Positions 15,346 through 24,587 of a DNA stretch of 64,000 bases are shown here, piece after piece; position 1 is the first letter of the stretch; each line of letters opens with the position of its first letter. The notes below the pieces were generated by a model. That model worked only from the letters and a program-made list of their open reading frames with translations. It did no database searches and had not been told where the DNA came from. Both the position numbers and the translations under genes were made by a program. This DNA comes from DASQPA01 sp963757335 (lineage in GTDB: Bacteria; Acidobacteriota; Thermoanaerobaculia; Multivoradales; UBA5704). The DNA lies in the NCBI GenBank assembly GCA_963757335.1, contig CAVWRJ010000009.1:124001-188000 (forward strand), in the 5' to 3' direction.

Positions 15346-16554
15346 CTAGGAGGCCCCGGACCCGTCGCGGTTCGGGGCCTCCGCCTTTTTTGGGGGGCGA
15401 TGAAACGCCGCCGCCAGGGCCGCCTCCCCGCCGGGGGCGGCGAGATCCTCCAGTCGCAGAGAGGCGATGGCGGTGATCGCCCTCGCCCGCTCCGCCAAGC
15501 CGCGCGGGCCTGCCGGGAGGGAAGCGTCGAAAAGCTCGAGGTTCTCTGCCGCGTCTCTCACCAGCGCCTGGAGAACCCGGAACGCCCCGTCCGAGAGCGG
15601 CGGCGAGCCGCGATAGATCCCGATCCTCCCTCCCGGCCGGAGACGGGGGAAATCCTCCAGGCCCAGGAAGCGCAGGAACCAGTCGGCCCGGAAGCGGCCG
15701 AGCGCCGCCACCATCCCGGCGTAGTCGGCGAGCAGCTCGTCGAGAAGGTTGTTGCGCATGGCGCCGAAGAGACGCCGGGTGAAGTAGTGCGCGCACTCGT
15801 GGTCGCGGCGGATGGCGAGCGAGACCTCCCGCCAGGCAGAGGCGTCGAGCCCCAGGTCGGCGGCGGGCACGGCGCTGTAAGGGCCGTCGGAGAGCAGGAT
15901 CAGGCGGTCCTGATAGAGCTCCCGCCGCGGCCGGAGCCGCGCCAGCTCCTCTTCCCACTCCCCCTTCGGCGCCGCCGGGTGGCGGGATTCCCAGTCTCGC
16001 CTTAGGGCCCCGATCCGCGCCCAGTTGATGTAGCCGGAGAGCATGAGCGCCCCCTGGGAGTCGGGCACCGGGAACGGCTCGTTACGGTGTCCGAGCGCCT
16101 GCACCAGGGCGACGAACTCTGCCCGTCCCCGTACGGTGAGCACGGGGATGCGCCCGGCCGGGCTCAGGTGGAGGGTGAGCTCGACGAGCTCGGGCCGCGC
16201 GAGCGGCAGGCCGGTGGCCTCGGGGAGGTCCGCCGGCGGCACGCCCCGGCGGGTCGCGGCCCGGTAGGCCGCGGTCGCGCTCATCCCCTCACGGATGGGA
16301 AAGCAGAGCTGCGGCAGATGCTCGGCGAGAACGGCGAAGGCCCCCCGGTCTCCGGCCGCCCCGGCCCGGGCAGCCGCTCCAGCCGCCGCGGCCCAGCCTT
16401 CCCAGCAGGGGACGAAGGGCTCGTCGGGAAGGGGGAGGACGGTCCCGGGCTCGCCGATCCCGAAGACGTTCTCGTTGTAGCGCAGGAGCTCCTCGCACTC
16501 GCCGGCAGTGGCTCCGAGGTGGCGGAGGACGGCGCCTTGAAACTCCCAACTCAC
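15346..16554 (-). CDS. Uncharacterised protein with HExxH metalloprotein motif
   Basis: A 402-residue protein that I cannot place in a named family. It starts with GTG (SWEFQGAVLRHLGATAGECE) and has LRYNENVFGIGEPGTVLPLP near the N-terminus. A central segment reads RRDHECAHYFTRRLFG, an HExxH motif, followed about 17 residues later by DELLADYAGM; an HExxH with a downstream ExxAD is a gluzincin-like zinc site. There is no signal peptide or membrane span. The C-terminal tail is encoded by the terminator hairpin of the convergent PPIase gene and may be variable. It diverges from the tolC-like gene with only 19 bases between the starts, so the promoters must overlap coding sequence if both starts are right. 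Confidence 0.75.
   Translation of the reverse strand: MSWEFQGAVLRHLGATAGECEELLRYNENVFGIGEPGTVLPLPDEPFVPCWEGWAAAAGAAARAGAAGDRGAFAVLAEHLPQLCFPIREGMSATAAYRAATRRGVPPADLPEATGLPLARPELVELTLHLSPAGRIPVLTVRGRAEFVALVQALGHRNEPFPVPDSQGALMLSGYINWARIGALRRDWESRHPAAPKGEWEEELARLRPRRELYQDRLILLSDGPYSAVPAADLGLDASAWREVSLAIRRDHECAHYFTRRLFGAMRNNLLDELLADYAGMVAALGRFRADWFLRFLGLEDFPRLRPGGRIGIYRGSPPLSDGAFRVLQALVRDAAENLELFDASLPAGPRGLAERARAITAIASLRLEDLAAPGGEAALAAAFHRPPKKAEAPNRDGSGAS
15351..15391 (+). terminator. Rho-independent terminator after the PPIase gene
   Basis: Stem arms AGGCCCCGGACC (15351-15362) and GGTTCGGGGCCT (15369-15380), with one mismatch, are followed by CCGCC and a run of six T (15386-15391). It starts 22 bases after the PPIase stop. 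The 3' end of the convergent gene at 15346 is coded within the same hairpin. Confidence 0.8.
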
Positions 16555-16573
16555 GGTGCTAGCCTAAGTTAGC

Positions 16574-18175
16574 TTGGTTGTATTCGAGAAGCTTTTCCCT
16601 ATCCTGAGCTCCGCGGCCTGCGCGCTGGCCCTCTCCATGCCCGCCCTGTCCGCTCTCGCCGCCCTGCCCGCCAGGCCCGCTCCACCCGACCTCGTAACAC
16701 CTTCTCCCCCAGCCGGTCCTCCCGCCGGCCTCGGCCTCCTCGAAGTCGTACAGCTGATGCTCGCGCACGACCCCAACGTCGCCCTCGTCGAGACCCAGGT
16801 CCGGTCGGCCAGGGGCGCCCTCCTCGTCGCCTCGGGGCAGTTCGATCCCCTGCTCACCGAGGCGCTGACCCAGGCGAGCACCCGGACGCCGCTCTCCCCC
16901 CGCTCCAGCCTGGACGCGAAGACGACCGAGAACGACCTCGGCTTCGTCCAGCAGTTCCGGACCGGGCTCTCGATCTCCCCCCAGCTCCAGCTGCTGCGGA
17001 CCGAAGACCCCAACCAACCTCCCGGCGGGGCCAACGCGGCGGCGGTCTCCTTCACCTTCCGGCAGCCGCTGCTCCGCGGGCGCGGACGGAGCGCGACCGC
17101 GGCCCAGGAGCTCTCGGCGGAGCGCGAGGTCACGGCGAGCGGGCTCGATCTCGCCCATGCCACGGCGCAGCGCATCGTCGCCGTGATCGACCAGTACTGG
17201 TCCACCCGGGCGTCGGCGGAGAACCTCGCCATTCTCCGCGAGAGTGAACGGAGCTCGGAGGAGCTGCTCGCGACCACCCGCCAGTTGGTTGCCGGCGACC
17301 AGACCCCCGCCGCCGAGCTGGTCCAGCTCGAAGCCAACCTGGCGGCCCAGGAGGCGGCGCGGATCGGCGGCGAGACCACCCTGTTCAAGGCCCGGCAGGA
17401 CCTCGGGCGGGAGATCGGCCTCGACTCCGCCGAGATCGCCGCCCTCCCCCTGCCGGCGGACCCTTTTCCCGCCCTCCCCACGGGCGAGATCCCGCGGCTG
17501 CCGGCCGGCGCCTTCGTGACCCAGGCCCTCGCCCGGCGGGCCGACCTCCGGGCGGCGCGCGAACGGCTCGCCGAGAGCGAGCTCCTGGTCGCTTCCGCCA
17601 CCAACGCCCTCAAACCCCAGCTCGACCTGGTGCTCACCCCCAGCTACAGCAGCCTGGTCGGCGGCAGCGGGGTGACGACCTTCTTCTCCCCGCTCTATCG
17701 CAACGTGCCGGGGGGGAGCCTGGCGCTCGGCTTCGCCCTCTCCCTGCCCTTTCTCCACAGCCGGGAGCGAGGAGCGCTGGAGCAGATCCTGGCCGGCCGG
17801 CAGGCCAACTCCCTGCGGGTCGACCTGACCGCCAAGGAGATCGGAGCCGACGTTCCCACCGCGCTCGACGCGGTGACGAGGAGCGCCCTCCAGCTGGAGA
17901 AGGCGAGCGACGCGGTGCGCCTCTTCGAGCGCACCGTGATCAACGAGGAGAAGAAGTTGCGCGCCGGCACCTCGACCCTCATCAACGTCATCACCCAGCG
18001 CGATCGGCTGACCGCCGCGCGCCAGGGGCAGGTCTCGGCCCAGCTCACCCTGGCCCTCGCCCTGATCGAGCTGCGCTTCGCGACCGGGACCCTGCTGCCG
18101 GGAGACGGCGAGGTCCCGGCCGTGCGCTACAGCCGGCTCACCACCATCCCGTCCCCCGAGGAGGCGGCGCCATGA
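16574..18175 (+). CDS. TolC-family outer membrane efflux protein
   Basis: Outer-membrane channel of a type I-like export system, about 533 residues. An N-terminal signal (LFPILSSAACALALSMPALSALA) leads into the two OEP repeats: LGLLEVVQLMLAHDPNVALVET, the SFTFRQPLLRGRGRSATAAQ segment, and the helical hairpins NLAILRESERSSEELLATTR and YRNVPGGSLALGFALSLPFLHS. The TTG at 16574 gives the full signal peptide; no ATG does so, and an ATG at about 16637 would remove its charged start. The stop overlaps the start of the HlyD-like gene (ATGA at 18172-18175), so the two are translationally coupled. Its neighbours show that it is the exit channel for the peptide exporter rather than for drug efflux. Confidence 0.88.
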   Translation: MVVFEKLFPILSSAACALALSMPALSALAALPARPAPPDLVTPSPPAGPPAGLGLLEVVQLMLAHDPNVALVETQVRSARGALLVASGQFDPLLTEALTQASTRTPLSPRSSLDAKTTENDLGFVQQFRTGLSISPQLQLLRTEDPNQPPGGANAAAVSFTFRQPLLRGRGRSATAAQELSAEREVTASGLDLAHATAQRIVAVIDQYWSTRASAENLAILRESERSSEELLATTRQLVAGDQTPAAELVQLEANLAAQEAARIGGETTLFKARQDLGREIGLDSAEIAALPLPADPFPALPTGEIPRLPAGAFVTQALARRADLRAARERLAESELLVASATNALKPQLDLVLTPSYSSLVGGSGVTTFFSPLYRNVPGGSLALGFALSLPFLHSRERGALEQILAGRQANSLRVDLTAKEIGADVPTALDAVTRSALQLEKASDAVRLFERTVINEEKKLRAGTSTLINVITQRDRLTAARQGQVSAQLTLALALIELRFATGTLLPGDGEVPAVRYSRLTTIPSPEEAAP

Positions 18176-19414
18176 TCTTTCGCAAGGTGGCCCTGGAGCG
18201 GCTCTCCTCGCCCGAGCAGCTCGACCAGCTGATGCAGGTCACCAATCCCCAGGGCTGGCTCGCGCTTGACCGGCCTCTGCGCCCTCCTGGCCGCCGCCCT
18301 CCTCTGGGGCCTCTTCGGCTCGGTCCCCACCGAGACGACGGGCGAGGGCATCCTGCTCCGGCAGGGTGGCGTCTCCGACCTCGTCGCGGCCGGTGCCGGG
18401 CAGGTCGAGGAGGTCCAGGTCGCGGTCGGCGACGTCATCGAGAAGGGGCAGGTAGTCGCCAAGATCCACCAGGAGCTCCTGCTGCGGCAGATCGACGACT
18501 CCCGTACCAAGGAGGCCAACCTGCAGGCCGAGTACCAGGCGCTGCTGCGCTCGTCCGAGGAGCAGAAGCGCCTCCGCCTCCGCGACCTCGCCCAGCAGCG
18601 GACGAACCTCGAACGGACGATCGCCACCCTGGCGAAGAACGTCACCCTCTTGGAGGAGCGGCTCGGGGCCGAGAAGAAGCTCCTGGACGACGGCCTCATC
18701 ACCCACCAGACCTACCTGGGGACCGAGCAGAGCTTGAACACCTCGCGCGACCAGCTCGCGAGCTCGCGGCTGGAGTTGAACGGCCTGGAGCTCAAGGACC
18801 TGGGGGCCCAGCAGCAGATCGACCAGCAGCTGGAGACCCGGCGGAACGCCATCCGCGACCTGGAGATTCAGGTCCGGGAGGACCGCGCCAAGCTGGCCGA
18901 GAATGTCGGCGTCGTTTCGCCGTTCTCCGGCCGGGTGCTGGAGCTCCTGGTCGTCCGCGGCGACGTGGTGAGCCCCGGTACCCCCATCCTGTCGGTCGAG
19001 GTCCTCTCAGAAGACCTCATCGCGGTCCTCTTCGTTCCCGCCGCGGACGGCAAGCGCATCCACCCGGGGATGACGGCCCGCGTCTCGCCGACGACGGTCA
19101 AGCGCGAGGAATACGGTTTCCTCGAGGGCCGGGTCACCTGGACCGCCGCCTACCCTTCCACCTCGCGCGGCATGATCCGCCTCCTTGGCAACGAGGCCCT
19201 GGTCGCCAAGCTGATGAAAGAGGGGCCGCCGCTCCAGATCAACGTCGCCCTCGAACGCGACCCGAGGACCCCCACCGGCTACCGCTGGTCGTCCTCGCGC
19301 GGACCCAACTTGAAGATCAGCAGCGGCACCCTGACGACCGGCAGCATCATCGTCAAGCAGGATCGCCCGATGAGCCTGGTCATCCCCACCGTGCGCGAGA
19401 AGCTGGGAGTCTAG
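18172..19414 (+). CDS. NHLP-type bacteriocin secretion HlyD-like membrane fusion protein (apparent +1 frameshift)
   Basis: Periplasmic adaptor between the ABC exporter and TolC. The start MIFRKVALERLSSPEQLDQL is the characteristic opening of the NHLM/NHLP system HlyD subunit (the TIGR03794 type). It runs to NPQGWLAL in one frame, then continues in the +1 frame from about 18264 with TGLCALLAAALLWGLFGSVP, the TM anchor. After that come a lipoyl-like half motif (GQVEEVQVAVGDVIEKGQVV), long coiled coil 95-230, the returning half VVSPFSGRVLELLVVRGDVV and a beta-barrel domain. One extra base near 18264 explains the break. About 413 residues when joined. The start overlaps the tolC-like stop, and the next ABC gene begins 3 bases after its stop. 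Confidence 0.88.
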
Positions 19415-19417
19415 AAG

Positions 19418-21613
19418 GTGCTGAAGCGGAGCGCTTCCGAGACCGCGAAGGGCACCGGGCGGCCGGTCCGCACCCCCACGATCCTCCAGATGGAGGCGGT
19501 CGAGTGCGGCGCGGCGGCCCTCGCCATCGTCCTCGCCCACTTCGGCCGCTTCATCCCCTTGGAAGAGCTCCGCCTCGCCTGCGGCGTCTCGCGGGACGGC
19601 AGCAAGGCGAGCAACGTGGTCCGGGCCGCTCGCCGTTATGGCCTCGAGGCCAAGGGGTACAAGAAAGAGCCGCAGGAGCTTCAGGGCATGCCGGTGCCCA
19701 TGATCCTGCACTGGAACTTCAACCACTTCCTCGTCTTCGAGGGGTTCAAGAAGGATCGCGCCTACATCAACGACCCGGGCTCCGGTCCACGGTCGATCTC
19801 GCGAGAGGAGCTCGACCAGTCGTTCACCGGCGTCGTGCTCACCTTCGCCCCCGGTCCCGATTTCGCCAAGAGCGGCGCCCCACCCCGGCTCCTCCCCGCC
19901 CTCGGCCGGCGCCTCACCGGCACGGGCTGGGCTCTCGCCTTCGTCATCCTGGCGGGTCTCGCCCTGGTGATCCCCGGGATGGTCGCGCCGATCTTCTCCA
20001 AGGTCTTCGTCGACAATGTCCTCTTGGAGAACCACCGCGAGTGGCTGGGCCCGCTCCTCCTCGCTATGACGGCGACCGCCCTCCTCACCGGCGCCCTGAC
20101 CTGGCTCGAGCAGGCCTACCTCCTGCGCCTCGAGACCCGGATCGCCCTCACCTCCTCCAGCCGCTTCTTCTGGCACGTCCTCCGGCTGCCGGTCGAGTTC
20201 TACAACCAGCGTTTCGCCGGCGACATCAGCACCCGCGTGGCGATCAACGACCGGGTCGCCCAGCTGCTCTCGCGCGACCTGGCGACGAGCTCCCTGAGTA
20301 CGCTCATGATCGTCTTCTTCGCCGCCCTCCTCTTTCAATACGACGCCGTCCTCACCCTCATCGGCATCGCCGTCGTCGCCGGAAACGTGGTGGTCCTGCG
20401 CTACGTCTCCCGCAAGCGGACCGACGACAGCCGCCGGCTGCTCCAGGAACGCGGCAAGCTCTACGGCACCGCCATCGGCGGCCTGCAGACGATCGAGACC
20501 CTGAAGGCGATGGGTGGAGAATCGAGCCTCTTTGCCCGCTGGTCGGGCTATCAGACCAAGGTGGTCAACATCCGCCAGGAGCTCGAGCGCTACACCCAGA
20601 TCCTGGATGCCGTGCCGCCGCTCCTCCTGGCGCTCAACTCCGCGATCATCCTCGGGCTCGGCAGCCTGCGGGTGATGAACGGCGCCATGAGCCTGGGCGG
20701 GCTCGTCGCCTTTCAGCTCCTCATGATCAGCTTTCTCAACCCGGTCAGCCGGCTGGTCAGCGTGGCCGGCAAGCTGCAGACCGCGCAGGGCGACATGAAC
20801 CGCCTGGACGACGTCCTCAGCTATGCGGTCGACCCGGCGCTCGGCATCGAGACGGAAGGCGACGAGCTGCCCTCTCCGGAGCTGCCGGTCAAGCTCACCG
20901 GCCGCCTCGAGCTCCGCGACGTCACCTTCGGCTACAGCGCCCTGGCGCCGCCGCTCCTCGACGGCTTCAATCTCACCCTGACGCCCGGGGCCCGGGTCGC
21001 CCTGGTCGGCGGTTCGGGGAGCGGCAAGTCGACGGTCGCCAAGCTCGTCGCCGGCCTCTATACGCCGTGGAAGGGGGAGATCCTGTTCGACGGTCTAAGG
21101 CGCACCGAGATCCCGCGGAGCATCCTCTCCAACTCGGTCGCGACGGTCGACCAGAGCCTCTTCCTCTTCGAGGGGGCGGTGCGCGACAACCTGACCCTCT
21201 GGGACGCCACCATCGGCCTGCCGGAGGTCGTCACCGCGGCTCGGGACGCCGCCATCCACGAGGACATCGCCGCCCGCTCCGGAGGCTACGACAGCCCGGT
21301 CGACGAGGACGGAGCGAACTGGAGCGGCGGCCAGCGCCAGCGGCTGGAGATCGCCCGTGCCCTGGTCGGCCGGCCCACCCTCCTCGTCCTCGACGAGGCG
21401 ACCTCCGCCCTCGACCCCGAGACCGAGAAGCAGATCGACGAGAGCCTGCGGCGAAGGGGATGCACCTGCCTGATCGTGGCCCACCGCCTGAGCACCATCC
21501 GCGACGCCGACGAGATCCTGGTCTTGGACGGCGGCAAGGTGGTCGAGCGTGGCACCCACCAGCAGCTGATCGGGGCCGGCGGCGTCTACGCGCGCCTCCT
21601 CCAGAACGAATGA
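19418..21613 (+). CDS. NHLP-type bacteriocin ABC exporter with C39 leader peptidase
   Basis: Cuts GG-type leader peptides and exports the product across the inner membrane. The 731 residues begin with a C39 peptidase domain: catalytic C30 in LQMEAVECGAAALAIVLAHF, H103 in WNFNHFLVFEGF, and D119 in AYINDPGSG. Then follow six TM helices about 160-440 (ABC type 1 permease) and a nucleotide-binding domain with LVGGSGSGKST Walker A, signature WSGGQRQRLEIARAL, and Walker B LLVLDEATSALD. This architecture and the neighbours fit the TIGR03796 type. GTG start 3 bases after the HlyD stop. Likely substrates are the GG-leader precursors at 27865-28143, 30925-31292 and perhaps 47462-47596. Domain and catalytic residues are seen; the substrate link is inference. 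Confidence 0.93.
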   Translation: MLKRSASETAKGTGRPVRTPTILQMEAVECGAAALAIVLAHFGRFIPLEELRLACGVSRDGSKASNVVRAARRYGLEAKGYKKEPQELQGMPVPMILHWNFNHFLVFEGFKKDRAYINDPGSGPRSISREELDQSFTGVVLTFAPGPDFAKSGAPPRLLPALGRRLTGTGWALAFVILAGLALVIPGMVAPIFSKVFVDNVLLENHREWLGPLLLAMTATALLTGALTWLEQAYLLRLETRIALTSSSRFFWHVLRLPVEFYNQRFAGDISTRVAINDRVAQLLSRDLATSSLSTLMIVFFAALLFQYDAVLTLIGIAVVAGNVVVLRYVSRKRTDDSRRLLQERGKLYGTAIGGLQTIETLKAMGGESSLFARWSGYQTKVVNIRQELERYTQILDAVPPLLLALNSAIILGLGSLRVMNGAMSLGGLVAFQLLMISFLNPVSRLVSVAGKLQTAQGDMNRLDDVLSYAVDPALGIETEGDELPSPELPVKLTGRLELRDVTFGYSALAPPLLDGFNLTLTPGARVALVGGSGSGKSTVAKLVAGLYTPWKGEILFDGLRRTEIPRSILSNSVATVDQSLFLFEGAVRDNLTLWDATIGLPEVVTAARDAAIHEDIAARSGGYDSPVDEDGANWSGGQRQRLEIARALVGRPTLLVLDEATSALDPETEKQIDESLRRRGCTCLIVAHRLSTIRDADEILVLDGGKVVERGTHQQLIGAGGVYARLLQNE

Positions 21614-21614
21614 G

Positions 21615-24554
21615 ATGATCCCCGCGAGCCTCTTAGCGCTGCTCCGGCCCGAGGCCGAAGAGATCGAGGTCGGCGGCAATCTGCCGTTTCGGATGGCCTC
21701 GACGGAGGAGGCCTGGTTCCTCGCCGCCGGCAAGGTGGAGGTCTTCGCGGTGCGCCTGGACGCCGGGGGCGATCCGGGGCCGCGTACCCATCTGCTCACC
21801 GCCCAGGCAGGACAGATGATCTTCGGCGCCGGGGTCGGAGCACCGGGCGACGGCCTGGGCGGCGGCCTGGGCCTTCTGGGCGTCGGGTTGCCGGGTACGC
21901 GGCTCTTGAAGCTCGCCGTCCCGAGGCTGCGCCAGCTGGCGCGCAATCCCGAGGCCTCCGCCGCCCTGGCGGGCCTGATCGAAGGGTGGATCCAGAACCT
22001 CACGAGCGAGATCCCGCGCACGTCGCCGCCCAAGCTGTTCGCCGAGCTCAAGCCGGGCGCCGAGACCTCTCTGGAGCAGGCCGGGCTCTGCGCCCGTTCG
22101 AGCCGGGGCGTCGTCTGGGTCCGTCACGTCGAGGGCCACTCCCGCTTCCTCGGAGCCCCGGAGCTGCTCTTGACCCCCCAGGAGTTCCTCCTTCCCGTCG
22201 CCAAGCGGACCTGGCTCGAGAGCGCCACTGCGCTCCAGCTCTCCTGCGTCGACACCCGCATCCTCCTGCGCGGTGGCGGTCTCTGGGAAGGGCTCAGCCG
22301 CTTCCATCAGCTGCTCCTCTCCCTCGTCGCCATCGAGGTCAGGCGGACGTCCGAGGAGGAGCGGGCCCGCCTCGGCCGCCGGTATGCGCGCGACCGCTCG
22401 ACCGTGGCGGCGGCTCACAGCCGCCTGATCGCGGTCCTGGGCGAGGTGCCGCAGACCGCGATGGCCGCCGCGGCCGAGGAGGATCCCCTGCTCGTCGCCT
22501 GCCGGCTGGTGGGAAGAGCTCAGGGGCTCGCCGTCCGGCCCCCGGTCGAGGGCATGCGGAGCCCCTCCGAGGCGCACCGCCTCGACCGCATCTGTGCCGC
22601 CTCGCGGATCCGGTCGCGACGGGTGCTGCTCCGCGAGGACTGGTGGCACCGGGACAACGGCCCGCTCCTCGGCTTCCGCCCCCTGGACGCACCGGCGGAG
22701 GGCCGGCGGCCGGTCGCCCTGCTCCCCACCTCGGGTACGGCCTACCAGATGGTCGACCCCGTCGAGCACGTGAGCCTCCCGGTCGACGCCGCCCTCGCCG
22801 AGCGGCTGGCGCTCGACGCCCACATGCTCTACTCCCCCTTCCCCGAGCGCCCGCTCGGCAAGCGGGACCTGCTGCGGATGGCCTTGATGAACCGTCGAGG
22901 CGACCTCGCGACGCTCCTCTTCATGGGGATCGCTGGCGGTCTCCTCGGTCTTCTGATCCCTTTCGCCACCGGCTCGATCTTCGGCAGCATCATCCCCGCC
23001 TCCGATCGGGGGCAGCTCTTCGAGATCACCCTCGCCTTGACCGTCGGCGCCTTCGCCGCGGCGGCCTTCCAGGTCACCCGCAGCATCGCCGTCCTCCGGC
23101 TGAGCGGCAAATTCGACGGTACGGTCCAGGCCGCGGTCTGGGATCGTCTGCTCTCCCTCCCGGTCTCCTTCTTCCGCCGCTTCACGGTCGGCGACCTCGC
23201 CTCCCGCTCGATGGGCATCGACGCCATCCGCGAGCTTTTGACCGGCGACGTCCTCACCGCGCTCCTGGCGGCGGTCTTCTCGATCTTCAGCTTCGCCCTC
23301 CTCTTCTACTACAGCCGGCCCCTGGCTCTCGTCGCGACGGCCCTCGTCGCCCTCCTCCTCCTGGTGACGGCGGCCCTGGTCTACCTTCAGCTCCGCAAGC
23401 AGCGCCAGCTCCTCGCCCTCGAAGGGCGGATCGCGAGCCTGGTCTTCGGCCTGATCAACGCGGTCGGCAAGCTCCAGGTGGCGGGGGCCGAGAAGCGCGC
23501 CTACGCCCGCTGGGCCGAACGCTTCGCCGAGCAGCGGCAGCGGACGATCGAGGCGCAGCGCTTCGCCAACATCCAGGCAGCGTTCAACGCCGTCTATGGC
23601 GTGCTGAGCCTGCTCGCCCTCTTCGTCATGGCGTCCAGCTCCACGGGGCTGGGCCTCTCGGCCAGCGAGTTCCTCGCCTTCAACGCCGCCTTCGGGCAGT
23701 TCCAGGCCGCGGCGCTGTCGATGATCAGCCTCCTCTCGACCCTCCTTACCCTGGTGCCCATCTACGAGCGGCTCTCGCCGATCCTCACCACCCCGCCCGA
23801 GGTCGACTCGACCAAGGCGGAGGCTGGCGAGCTCGCCGGCGACGTCGAGCTCAGCCATGTCTCCTTCCGCTATCAGGAGGGCGGGCCGCTGATCCTGGAC
23901 GACGTCTCCTTCCACGCCCGTCCCGGCGAGTTCATCGCCCTGGTCGGCCCCTCGGGCTCCGGCAAGTCGACCTGCCTGCGCCTGCTCCTCAGTTTCGAGC
24001 AGCCGGCCGCGGGCTCGATCTACTTCGACGGCCAGGACCTGCCGTCCCTCGACATCCATTCGGTACGCCGGCAGATCGGGGTCGTCCTCCAGAACGGCCG
24101 CCCGATGGTGGGGAGCCTCTACTCGAACATCGTGGGCGAGGGCGATCTGGGGATCAACGTCGCCTGGGAGGCGGCGCGAATGGCCGGCCTGGAGGAGGAC
24201 ATCCGGGCCATGCCCATGGGCCTGCACACCGTGGTGAGCGAGGGGGCCGGCACCTTCTCCGGCGGCCAGCGGCAGCGGCTGCTGATCGCCCGGGCTCTCG
24301 TCCACCGGCCGCGGATCCTCCTCTTCGACGAGGCGACGAGCGCCCTCGACAACCGCACCCAGGAGATCGTCAGCCAGAGCCTCGCCCGCCTGAAAGCGAC
24401 CCGCATCATCGTCGCCCACCGTCTGAGCACGATTCTCCATGCCGACCGGATCTACGTCTTCCGGGCCGGGCGGATCGTCGAGACGGGGTCCTACGAGGAC
24501 CTGGTCCGGCAGGGGGGCCTCTTCGCGCGGCTGGTGGAGCGTCAGACCGCCTGA
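21615..24554 (+). CDS. Second NHLP-type ABC exporter subunit with N-terminal cNMP-like region
   Basis: A 979-residue permease/ATPase of the kind that accompanies the C39 exporter in NHLM systems (TIGR03797 type). Residues about 10-90 (WFLAAGKVEVFAVRLDAGGD, then HLLTAQAGQMIFGAG) look like a degenerate cyclic-nucleotide-binding beta-barrel. A long central linker (about 90-420) has no peptidase residues. TM helices run about 430-720, Walker A LVGPSGSGKST is near residue 775, the signature FSGGQRQRLLIARAL near 882, and Walker B ILLFDEATSALD follows. The ATG is 1 base after the previous stop. It probably pairs with the C39 protein. A cyclase gene follows 33 bases downstream, so control by a nucleotide second messenger is conceivable, though I cannot tell whether the N-terminal barrel still binds one. 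Confidence 0.9.
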   Translation: MIPASLLALLRPEAEEIEVGGNLPFRMASTEEAWFLAAGKVEVFAVRLDAGGDPGPRTHLLTAQAGQMIFGAGVGAPGDGLGGGLGLLGVGLPGTRLLKLAVPRLRQLARNPEASAALAGLIEGWIQNLTSEIPRTSPPKLFAELKPGAETSLEQAGLCARSSRGVVWVRHVEGHSRFLGAPELLLTPQEFLLPVAKRTWLESATALQLSCVDTRILLRGGGLWEGLSRFHQLLLSLVAIEVRRTSEEERARLGRRYARDRSTVAAAHSRLIAVLGEVPQTAMAAAAEEDPLLVACRLVGRAQGLAVRPPVEGMRSPSEAHRLDRICAASRIRSRRVLLREDWWHRDNGPLLGFRPLDAPAEGRRPVALLPTSGTAYQMVDPVEHVSLPVDAALAERLALDAHMLYSPFPERPLGKRDLLRMALMNRRGDLATLLFMGIAGGLLGLLIPFATGSIFGSIIPASDRGQLFEITLALTVGAFAAAAFQVTRSIAVLRLSGKFDGTVQAAVWDRLLSLPVSFFRRFTVGDLASRSMGIDAIRELLTGDVLTALLAAVFSIFSFALLFYYSRPLALVATALVALLLLVTAALVYLQLRKQRQLLALEGRIASLVFGLINAVGKLQVAGAEKRAYARWAERFAEQRQRTIEAQRFANIQAAFNAVYGVLSLLALFVMASSSTGLGLSASEFLAFNAAFGQFQAAALSMISLLSTLLTLVPIYERLSPILTTPPEVDSTKAEAGELAGDVELSHVSFRYQEGGPLILDDVSFHARPGEFIALVGPSGSGKSTCLRLLLSFEQPAAGSIYFDGQDLPSLDIHSVRRQIGVVLQNGRPMVGSLYSNIVGEGDLGINVAWEAARMAGLEEDIRAMPMGLHTVVSEGAGTFSGGQRQRLLIARALVHRPRILLFDEATSALDNRTQEIVSQSLARLKATRIIVAHRLSTILHADRIYVFRAGRIVETGSYEDLVRQGGLFARLVERQTA

Positions 24555-24587
24555 CCCGTTGTAGACTCCTCCCTCCTGGGACCTATC

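Noticed and set aside
18172..21618. Plus-strand frame of 1148 codons starting at the HlyD start.
   Set aside because: Only its first about 30 codons are real HlyD; after the frameshift it is an out-of-frame shadow of HlyD and the C39 exporter.
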